NCBI GenBank assembly: GCA_001953115.1
Contig: LSSL01003495.1
Span: forward strand, 1 to 31,151
Source: Smittium mucronatum
Lineage: Eukaryota; Kickxellomycota; Harpellomycetes; Harpellales; Legeriomycetaceae
Direction of reading: 5' to 3'
Length of the DNA stretch: 31,151 nt
Shown: positions 23,309 through 31,151 of the stretch, piece after piece
Numbering within the stretch: position 1 is the first letter of the stretch
Layout: the number at the start of each line of letters is the position of its first letter
The notes under the pieces: model-generated
The model's input: the letters and a program-made list of their open reading frames with translations, nothing else
What the model was told of the DNA's origin: nothing
Databases searched by the model: none
Translations under genes and position numbers: made by a program

Positions 23309-23465
23309 TCCTTGAACCAATGCCCAGTGGGTACGGAGCCGCTAGAGCGACAGATGGGAGTGGGATGAAATTTGATTATTTTTTTCCTTTTATTGTATTT
23401 TTATTTTAGTTTTTTTCTAGTATTTAAATATTATAAATAAATTCTCTTTAAAAAAAAAAAAAAAA
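23309..23465 (+). mobile_element. SINE-like retroposon, apparently complete, with poly(A) tail and target duplication
   Basis: A 157-bp unit begins TCCTTGAACCAATGCCCAG, has a GC-richer head (GTGGGTACGGAGCC, CAGATGGGAGTGGG), then a T-rich body, an AATAAA at 23436-23441, and a run of 18 A (23450-23467) that runs into the right target copy. The 12-bp duplication AAGAGGATTAAA flanks it exactly, which shows insertion by target-primed reverse transcription. It is roughly 85% identical by eye to the copy at 11324-11476 and starts at the same base. The head also resembles the 3' module of the 618-bp retroposon. No tRNA-like A/B boxes and no open frame are visible, so it depends on another element's enzymes. 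An alternative is the 3' end of a LINE truncated twice at the same place. Confidence 0.85.
23338..23351 (+). other. Conserved small stem-loop in the retroposon 3' module
   Basis: GCCG (23338-23341), the loop CTAGAG and CGAC (23348-23351) form a 4-bp stem with one mismatch. The 618-bp element has an intact version, GCCGG-TAGT-CCGGC, at the matching place, and the 11.4-kb copy has a decayed one. Confidence 0.45.
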
Positions 23466-23477
23466 AAGAGGATTAAA
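23466..23477. repeat. 12-bp target-site duplication, right copy
   Basis: AAGAGGATTAAA, identical to 23297-23308. Confidence 0.85.
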
Positions 23478-25672
23478 ATTTTTTTCAATTTTCTTTAACT
23501 TATTTGCATTTTTCATTTATAAAAAAAGTGGTTGATTAAACTTTAGATGCTATTAGTAGAGCAGTAAATAATATATCAAATAATATATAACATAAAATTC
23601 ACCAAGCTTTATATATTTTATATATTTTATTTTTCTCAATATATAATTATATTTAAAATATACAGTCAATTGTTATGTATTGCTGTAATAAGGTAAAGGT
23701 TTTATATGGGATATTTCAAAAAATTTGAAAAAAAGTTATGGGAACAATTATAATAAGTTCATCATATAAGGATGTTTAAATAATGGAAAGGCTATATATT
23801 AATAATTTTCTGTATTTTCTTGTTATTTTATTTTTTAAATGAAAGAATAACAACCATCAATATTTAAGACTGAAGAATTATGAGGGATAAAAGATAAATA
23901 CACCTTAAAGTATATTTTTTCAAATGATTAAATCTTTTAAAGGATTCATTATCGGGTTATTTTTACAGATTATATTTTTATAAATAAAATTTTTGTTTTA
24001 GTAAAAATAAAAAAAACTTGGCATTATGTTAAAGTAAATAGTATGTTTAGAAACTTATATATATGTAAGCCAATTGATAGCGCAGAAATAAGTGGATTTT
24101 TTTGTTTGGCTAACAAAACTTTTATTTTTCCTAATCGCTAAAGATTTAAACTTTTATTTTCCAACTATTCAATTGCCTTAATAAATTTATTTATTTTTAC
24201 AATTTACCCTACATAATTTTATCTGTCCTAAAGTCAGAAATATTAAGCTGAAATAAAATCCTAACAGTTTCTATCACCACTAATATCAATATATGTATTG
24301 ATGAAATGTTAATAAAAATAGTTATGAAGTATTAATTATTTTTAAATTGTATATTTTAATGAATGATAAAGAAACTTATAGCTAAATTCTGCGATAAAAA
24401 GAAATTAAGAAATTTTGAGGTTAAAAAATAATGTGTATATGGTTTTACTTAATATCGTTAAAAATCAGACCTTTTTTTTTAAGTAAAAACAAATAAAAAC
24501 GTCTAAAAAAATTATGAATATAATCTTAAAAATCCATATTTTTCCTTAATTAAAAAATGTTAAAAAATATAAGTAAGATTAATTGAGGCTGGAAAATTTA
24601 AATTAGATCTAAAATAAATGAGATTAAAGGTTTAAAACACTAAAAAAAAGCAAATGGGTAAAATGGGTCCATTTTTGTGAAAACATAAAAAAATATCCAT
24701 AAAAGGAATAATAAAACAGTTAAACACATAATTCAATGATTTTATTATACCGAAATATTGAATTTTCACCCAATTTTCTATTATTGTAATTGATAAGACT
24801 TTTGAAATCCAAAAATTTCATAAACAAATTATAAAAAAACCAATCTAAACGAGCTTGAGCTTTTTTTAAGATTCTAGATTTTCATTGGGGGATGGAATTT
24901 ATTTTCAGTTTAAATCAATGAGCCAAAATACGTCCAGATATTTTATGCATCAGATATGCATGATTACCATTAATTTAAAATTTTATATAATCTAATTTCA
25001 CTTTCACCTTACAAAAGTGGAACGGATTGGCCAATAGGACCATATTAGAATGTTTTAGCTATATTTTCATTATTTTTCATGTTTTTAATTATAATTATAT
25101 GGTAGTTATGCATTTAATTAAAAATAAAAGAGATCCTGAACCAAATTGCTATTAATTCTTATAAAATAATAAATTTTCGGAGATACTTGGCTTATATTCA
25201 TTAAACAGGTCGCGAAGCGCAATTCTTCACGACATTAACAGATATTAAGCAAAATAAAAATTATCAGTCTGTTTCAGGAATAATTTTTAAATAAGCTAAA
25301 ATAAATTGGAACTTAAGAGTCTCGATAAAAAAAGTTGTCAAAAATAAATATATTTTAGGGAAAGTTTTATGAAAGATTTAATTGGAATGAATTTGATTCG
25401 TCTTAAAGAGCAAAGATTGCAAATACACAAAAAATATGCAAAAATAAATAAGAAAATACATTGAATTTGAATTTTTTTAGAAAAATCATCAATTATTATT
25501 ATTTAAATAAATTTTAAAAGGATATTTTTAGCTTGTGTCTAAAAAAATTCTTTTCTTAACTATAAAATTTAAAATAATAAACATCTTCATTTTAATGGTT
25601 TGCAAAAACCACTATTAATATGCAATAAGTCATAAAATATACATAATGAAATTAAAGTGAAATATTTTCATT
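23478..25672. other. AT-rich intergenic DNA
   Basis: No gene is seen. A small imperfect hairpin, GTCG-c-GAAG with CTTC-a-CGAC, lies at 25209-25233 in a slightly GC-richer spot. The rest is AT-rich, with runs of TATATTTTA-type sequence near 23610-23630. Confidence 0.6.
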
Positions 25673-25687
25673 AATATTAAGCATAAT
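25673..25687. repeat. 15-bp target-site duplication, left copy
   Basis: AATATTAAGCATAAT, matched at 14 of 15 positions by 26306-26320. Confidence 0.8.
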
Positions 25688-25728
25688 CCCCTAAGAGTGA
25701 AATACCTTGTCGTGGTTTAGGGGCATAA

Positions 25729-25752
25729 TAGTGTACTTTTCGAAGTACACTA
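25729..25752 (+). other. 10-bp hairpin with UUCG loop near the retroposon 5' end (copy B)
   Basis: The arm TAGTGTACTT (25729-25738), loop TTCG and arm AAGTACACTA (25743-25752) are identical to the hairpin in copy A at 392-415. Confidence 0.8.
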
Positions 25753-26177
25753 GACCAAAATTTCATACAGATTTATACTATTCTTGGTTTGGAATAGTGG
25801 AGACAGCGCACAGCGATTCGGAGGACAGCGATTCCAGAGATGGACCATCTAGAAACAGGAGGAACCGATCGTTTAGCACAGCTGAGACATAGTCTAGTGC
25901 ACAAGTCCAGCGTTCGACAGTCAGACGGATCTCAGCGTCTAACAGCTATTTGTAGGAAAGCCATTTCGATCAATCCCACGTTTGGGTAGGAGCCTAATTA
26001 AATTAATCCTGTTAGAAGTAGGCTCTGAGTAGGAGCTCAGTAGATTCAATGAACTACTGTTCGTTGAAAAAGAGCTTAATTCTTGACTGCACGTAACCTC
26101 AGTCATCCAGCCTACTTGAACAATGCCAGGGGGGGTCTTTCGGTTGGTAGATTGAACCCTTTTCCCGTAGGTACGCA

Positions 26178-26191
26178 GCCGGTAGTCCGGC
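26178..26191 (+). other. Stem-loop in the retroposon 3' module
   Basis: GCCGG, loop TAGT and CCGGC form a perfect 5-bp stem, at the place where the SINE-like copies carry a weaker GCCG/CGAC stem. Confidence 0.6.
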
Positions 26192-26305
26192 AGAGGAGCT
26201 TATTGTAGTTAGGATAATAGTCTTTTCTATACGATTTTTTTTTTTCATATTTTTTTAGTATAGTTTTTAATGACGATATCCTACAATAAAATTCCGTGAT
26301 AAAAC

Positions 26306-26320
26306 AATATTAAGAATAAT
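26306..26320. repeat. 15-bp target-site duplication, right copy
   Basis: AATATTAAGAATAAT, one mismatch to 25673-25687. Confidence 0.8.
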
Positions 26321-27330
26321 ATTAACATCTAGGAAGTAATAAAAAATTGTTATTTAGGATCAAAATTATTTTAGTATTGATGAAATAAAATTCCCAAATA
26401 CAAAATTTCCTATTTTTTTTATAATTATTTATTATTTATATATTAAGCTTGCTCATTTTACCCTGTATTTATTATTCATGGATCATTTTTCAAAAAAAAA
26501 AAAAATCGATTGTTATTTTTTTAAAAAATTACTATGATTTTGCGTTTTTTTTAGAAAAAATATTTATTATAATATCCAGCATCCAAAAATAAATTTTTTT
26601 TAAACTATTTTAATTAGGAATTATTTTTTTGACTAGTTTTTTAACCGCAAATAAAATTCACCTGATCAAAATTATTTATAAAAAAATGCTGCAAAAAAAT
26701 GTTTTATTGAATTGGGTATTTGCTGATATATTTTAACTAAATTTTGAATTTTTTTTCCTTAATAATAATTTTTTTAAAATAAAATGTGGTTTGTTATATA
26801 GATAAAGGAATATATAAGATCTAGAAAATGGATTTTTTATAAATGAGTGTATTTTATTTACGAATTTAAAATAACTAGAACATATATGAAGATTATGTTA
26901 TACGAAAAAATGACTCAAGAAAGTGTAAAACCTTAATTAATCAAAGATAAATATGTATTTCCAGATATAAATTACTAGAATTTACCGGGATATTTTCCAA
27001 AATAAATATCTTATGTTTTGCATAAAAAAATATGGGATCACATAAATGACACTTTAAATATTAACAGAAAATAATAATAATAGAATGATTAATTTAGATT
27101 TTCTTTCTAATATATTGATAAGATACAATCAATTTTTTAAATTTATTCGAATTAAATATAAATTATTATACTTGTTATTAGTGTATAATAGGCAGATTAT
27201 GAGAGTTAAACTGGTTAGAAGATACCAAAAAAATGAATTGAAAAATTATAAAAGGCTATAAAACTGAAGAAAAAATATTTATCTAAAGGTCACTTAAAAA
27301 ATTCCAAAATAGAATAAAACAAATTAGAGA
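26321..27330. other. AT-rich intergenic DNA, nothing recognised
   Basis: Long A/T runs and stops in all frames; no element ends or RNA genes seen. Confidence 0.6.
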
Positions 27331-27521
27331 AAGGTTTTCACTCACTTACGAATATTTATAGGCATCCCATCTCGTTATTACTGGTTCATGTTGGCTGTTA
27401 ATTATCCGAAATAGAAATCATTATCTTCTGGTAAACCCGATAACTGAAAGGAAACGCACATCTTCTAACAAAAGATATGGTCGGTATAATAGGTTTATGG
27501 ATTGATTTAATAAATCTCAGA

Positions 27522-27533
27522 CCCCTCCCCCCC
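27522..27533. repeat. C-rich tract (C4-T-C7)
   Basis: Two C runs separated by one T in AT-rich DNA. Confidence 0.9.
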
Positions 27534-27995
27534 AAAAAAGAAATATGAAACTAGACCAAACCAGTATTTCCTAAAAGGTGAGTTGATATTTTTTGCCAGA
27601 CCAGATATGCTCAGGTATAAATATAAAAGTCGTCTCATTCTATATTTATCCCATTTATTAAAGTTTAAAAGGAGGAAAATTGCAGTTTCAGAATATTAAC
27701 ATTGTAGGAATGAAATTTTTTTATTCAAAATTTATTCAAAGTTCATATTTGAAAAAATTTGGGAGGTTTAAAACGGTAACATTCTCATTTTTTTGATGTT
27801 TCAAAACACTAGGTTTGGATTCAGGTGCAATATTCATGGATTTAGCTATTGACCCCTTCATCAATTTTAGTTTCCATGACCATTGGTAGATTTTTGGTTG
27901 GTCATTTTTTTTTCAATAAACTTAAATATGGTGGTTTTTTTTTGAATTTAATATAAATAGTTTTTTAATTTACCTTTCATTACCGGCCACCCAGG

Positions 27996-28173
27996 TTAAC
28001 AATCTGGATCTTATGAGCTACTTTATTAGTTCTTATACTTGAGTTCTGAAAGTGAATTCTTATGATATTTACGTCTAATAAAATTTTTTTTTTTTAAATA
28101 ACACATATTTTATCTTCACTTCTGCTTGAATCAGTTACATGGCCGCATATTTGTTGATTTTAACAATCCGGAT
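27996..28173. repeat. 14-bp direct repeat, 164 bp apart
   Basis: TTAACAATCTGGAT (27996-28009) and TTAACAATCCGGAT (28160-28173) differ at one base. GGCC motifs lie upstream of both. It may be an old tandem duplication or chance. Confidence 0.35.
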
Positions 28174-28330
28174 AGCTAATATTTAGGGTTTCATCAGCTT
28201 GGTCTTGGCTTTTCCAATTACAAACACCTTTCTTAAGTAACAATATGAACATTAGAACCCAAACATTTAATTTTGATTTTGATAATTGAAGCTACAAGCC
28301 AGCAAGAAAACACTTATGTAACGTAAAAGT

Positions 28331-30995
28331 CCTACAGTTTCCGAAATTCTTCTTTTTAATAGTCCAAAATATATTTTATTTACTGTATTAAAATATCGTG
28401 AATATATTTATGGTGGCTGCCTATTGATGTGAATTTGTTGAATGAGCGCTAAAAATGAGTTATTGAGGTATTATATAAAACATTTATCAATCGATTTAAA
28501 TAGAAAAAAATTACATAGAAAGGGAAAGAGAAGGATGAAGGTTTTATTGTTATTTACAATACATTATAATAATGGATTTGATGAATCTTTTTCCAAATAA
28601 AAAGAATCAAAAGATAATTTTATTTATAGCTTAATATCAAATGTAAAAAAACGAAAACTCATTATATGAATAATGTATGAAAATAGATAAAAAGCAATAT
28701 TTAATATTTTTTATCTTAAAATTATTACAAAGGATTTGAATTAACTAACCGTTTCCAAAAAAAAGATAATAAGTTATAATTTCAAATAATTCTCAATTGA
28801 AGGGATACACTAAAGATATCTAATATATCATTAAATAACTCAAGTTATCAAATGGTAAAAATAAATTTTCATCTACTCATAAAAATAGTTTTTGATATAT
28901 ATTGCTTTTATAGAAAAAGTTAATTCATATAAAAATAGATTTGAATTCATTTAAGAGAATTTATTTATTGGTTAGTTTACATAAAAAAGCTTTATAATAG
29001 TCCGGATTAGATTGTGTTATTGAAATACTTATAAGTAGCTTAATGGGTACTTTAAATTTTGAAAAAAAAATTCTCAAAAATTTAATGTAAAATATTAATG
29101 AATTTTATTAGAAAATAAGCCATTAAAGATCCTTGTTTTTTCAAAAAAAATATAAAAAATTTTTGCTGTTTTTTTATCATGGATTAGTAATTTGAATATA
29201 GACACAATCTGAAGTTGGGGTTTAAAGAAATTAAAATCATAACTGAGAATTTTTTTATTTTTATTTCGAAGGGTGATATTTATCTTTGGCACTTATACAC
29301 ACGTTTTAATTGATTTTAATATTTCCATATTTTATTTTCTGAGTAATCTGCTGTTTCAAAATCAAAAAATTAATCGAGTACGATAAAAATTATTGAAATT
29401 CTGTTATTATAAAAGCATTCTATTTTATTCTGTATGAAATAAAATAACATAAAGATTTGATTTAAACATATCGTTTGAAGGAAAGGAATGGGGTGGGGGG
29501 GTTATTTTAGATTATATATATTAAAATATTTATCTGGAATAAAAAAGCTCATCAAAGTATGAGAATTCTCGGAACCTCAGGCTTTGTTTCTTAAAAAAAG
29601 AGTGATATGAGGATATATAATTTTTCAGGGAAATGGGGATTTACTAAAATATAAAAATAGTGATTTAAGCAATGGAAATATAAATAATCAAACTTTTATA
29701 AATAACGTGAGATTTCAATTTATAATAAATAATTAAGAAATACATCAATAAATTAAGAGGGGTTTTTTATTAGATCAATAAAATGAAATATATCATCCTT
29801 TGGTTATTATGAAGAATAATTTTTAATTGGTGAATAACAAAGTATTTCTTAGCATTTTTCCAAGTGTTATAACTATTTTCAAATGATTAAAAACAAAAGT
29901 TTATATTTTTGAGGGGATAAATTATGTTTCAGGTACCTCAGAAATATTAATTATAAAATTACTATATTTTGGTATGTGCATATGTTTGGAAATATGGCCC
30001 CACTTTAAAACTTGAAATTTTTTTTTTTTAAACTTAAGAAAAATGAAATAAAAAAATAAATAGAATCATAAGCTCGATAAATTGAGTAGGTGAAGATTTA
30101 TTAATGAATAAGGATGCTGATTTTTTTTGGATATTTTTTCATTATAAAATATGAAACTTTGGATTCTTGAAGAATTCAAACAGTTTTATCTCCTTTATTT
30201 ATCATTTAATAAAGGGGGGAAGGATTTTTTTCGCTTTAAATTTGTAAATAGAGATATTACATTTTCACAGTAAAAAAATCACCAAAAAAAACTGAATCAG
30301 TTAAAAAAAATTTTTTTTCAACATAGCCTGTCTATTTTCTAATTTCCAAATGCAAGATGGGAGTTATGGCCAAGTTGGCGGAAGGGAAAATTATTAGGAT
30401 CCCATAATATTAATAAACTCTATATGAAAACACATTGATAGTAGATATTATTCGCTACACAGAGAATTAGCAATAATGAGCAAGTGTTTCATGATAAAGT
30501 CATATAAAATTTAACCCTAGAATGGGATTCTTTTTTGCACAAATACGAATACAAGGATATTATTGATTATAATTAGGAAATTTGGGATTTTAAAATCCCG
30601 ATTGTTTTTTCTAGGCAGATTTGCATAACGTAATATATTTAGTTTATATCAAATAAAAAGGCAGAAGTATCCAGGGGCTTTAGATGGATTGAAAGTGATT
30701 ATATTTAAAAATCGCATGAAACATCAAATATATATTGAGAAATATCAGAATAAAGATTGATCAATATTCCCTACAAATCATTTTACAAAGTTTGTATAAT
30801 AATAAATATATATTAGAATAAATTGCAGCTACAGATATAGTGCTGTCAGTCTGAGAATTTTCTATATAAAAAAGGCTAAAATACGATTTTCTCATATATG
30901 TGTTTATATAATTATTATCAATCCATAAATTAAGTGTGGGAAATTTGTCACTATATGTTCCACGATAAGAAAAATAAAGGGAATTATGGAAATAT
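28331..30995. other. AT-rich intergenic DNA with G tracts
   Basis: No gene is seen. G tracts lie at 29490-29501 (four G, T, seven G) and 30214-30219 (six G). The minus-strand frame at 29095-29292 is Lys/Phe/Ile-rich with no motif. Confidence 0.6.
29490..29501. repeat. G-rich tract (G4-T-G7)
   Basis: Two G runs separated by one T in AT-rich DNA. Confidence 0.9.
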
Positions 30996-30996
30996 G

Positions 30997-31101
30997 AAAA
31001 TTAGTTAATTTTCAGATGTTTATTAATTCAATCTACAAATAAAAATTAGTAAATTTTCAGATGTTTCCAATTTAATCTAGGATGAAAATTACGTAATTTT
31101 T
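30997..31101. repeat. 45-bp tandem repeat, about 2.4 copies
   Basis: Units start at 30997, 31042 and 31085 (partial). The first two share AAAATTAGT, then AATTTTCAGATGTTT, and an AATCTA near the unit end; the third begins AAAATTACGTAATTTT. Unit lengths are 45 and 43 bp. Confidence 0.8.
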
Positions 31102-31136
31102 GAAAAAAAAGGGGGGGAGGCGTATAATTGAAAAGC

Positions 31137-31151
31137 GGGGGGGGGGGGGGG
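31137..31151. repeat. G15 run at the window end
   Basis: The last 15 bases are all G, preceded by G7 at 31111-31117. It may be one more of the natural G tracts of this region or mark a sequencing or assembly break. Confidence 0.9.

Larger units (their letters stand above)
25688..26305 (+). mobile_element. Complete 618-bp non-LTR retroposon (copy B), two-module structure
   Basis: This GC-rich island begins CCCCTAAGAGTGAAATACC and ends AATAAAATTCCGTGATAAAAC, and is bounded exactly by a 15-bp direct repeat with one mismatch. That fits insertion by LINE-type machinery rather than an LTR or DNA transposon. The 5' module (25688 to about 26095) matches copy A at the left edge in opposite orientation. 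The 3' module (26115-26305) is related to the SINE-like copies: TTGAACC, GTAGGTACGCAGCCGG, a small stem-loop, T-rich sequence and AATAAA at 26285-26290. The open frame at 25707-25892 starts at TTG and is not kept in copy A because of a 43-bp duplication, so I treat the element as non-coding. No convincing polymerase III boxes are visible. It may be a long SINE or an internally deleted LINE; I cannot match it to a named family. Confidence 0.8.
27331..28330. other. Less AT-rich patch without an open frame
   Basis: About 1 kb with noticeably more G+C than its neighbours but no long frame. It holds a TATA-like GGTATAAATATAAAAG near 27614-27629, a C-rich tract at 27522-27533, and a 14-bp direct repeat (TTAACAATCTGGAT at 27996, TTAACAATCCGGAT at 28160). 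A TGTTGG at 27389 preceded by GTTCA, with GTTCA again at 27741, recalls an LTR 5' end, but the matching 3' end lacks CA. Most likely it is an older, decayed element. Confidence 0.3.

Noticed and set aside
25707..25892. 61-codon open frame as a gene
   Set aside because: It starts at TTG, not ATG, lies inside the retroposon, and its second half is not kept in the copy at 249-437 because of a 43-bp frame-shifting duplication.
1..26095. The inverted copies at 1-457 and 25688-26095 as LTRs of one retrotransposon
   Set aside because: LTRs of one element lie in direct, not inverted, orientation. The complete copy is longer, ends at an AATAAA-containing tail and has a 15-bp target duplication, all of which fit a non-LTR retroposon.
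26130..26160. Polymerase III B box (GGGTTCAATCTACC on the minus strand) in the 618-bp retroposon
   Set aside because: It lies on the wrong strand for the element's orientation, lacks the final CC of the consensus, and has no A box at proper spacing.
27389..27745. A second solo LTR (TGTTGG start, GTTCA on both sides)
   Set aside because: The proposed 3' end is CAAA rather than CA and no inverted terminal match to TGTTGG is present.
28130..28215. C/D-box snoRNA on the minus strand (TGATGA, then CTGA)
   Set aside because: The flanking bases do not pair into a terminal stem, and the box motifs are common enough to occur by chance.
29095..29292. Minus-strand 65-codon frame
   Set aside because: Lys/Phe/Ile-rich with no motif, in sequence that looks like ordinary AT-rich background.

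Overview
This window looks like a gene-free, very A+T-rich block of a eukaryotic nuclear genome, most likely fungal. The basis is composition (roughly four bases in five are A or T, with many long A and T runs), one intron-less eukaryotic-type tRNA-Phe gene with internal A/B boxes and a T-run terminator, and several retroelement pieces of fungal kind. I find no intact protein-coding gene. The few open frames above 60 codons are short, mostly chance or antisense. No rRNA, CRISPR array, bacterial operon or bacterial promoter is visible, and the species cannot be named from this sequence.

Layout. Bases 1-457 hold a GC-richer retroposon on the minus strand, cut by the window edge. About 2.2-3.0 kb carries a decayed Ty3/gypsy-like reverse transcriptase, with a possible RNase H scrap near 4.5 kb. 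From 5.8 to 7.1 kb there is a coding-like but unrecognised island. The tRNA-Phe gene (minus strand) is at 9.0 kb. A short SINE-like copy lies at 11.3-11.5 kb (minus strand), next to another unrecognised coding-like remnant. From 11.5 to 20.3 kb there is almost only AT-rich DNA. A 231-bp solo LTR with a 5-bp target duplication lies at 20.28-20.51 kb. A second SINE-like copy, with a poly(A) tail and a 12-bp target duplication, lies at 23.3-23.5 kb. A complete 618-bp retroposon with a near-perfect 15-bp target duplication lies at 25.69-26.31 kb. Its 5' part is the same sequence as the element at the left edge, in inverted orientation, and its 3' part is related to the SINE-like copies. From 27.3 to 28.3 kb is a less AT-rich patch without genes. 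The right edge has a 45-bp tandem repeat and ends in a 15-base G run.

How it fits together. The window reads as an AT-rich heterochromatin-like compartment (AT isochore, pericentromere or similar) in which old retroelements have decayed towards A+T and younger non-LTR retroposons stand out as GC-rich islands. The most interesting material is the retroposon family: a long form (618 bp) and a short form (about 155 bp) that share a 3' module with a small stem-loop and an AATAAA-containing end. The long form also has a perfectly conserved 10-bp hairpin capped by a UUCG loop near its 5' end. Family assignments rest on motifs read by eye; no database search was possible.
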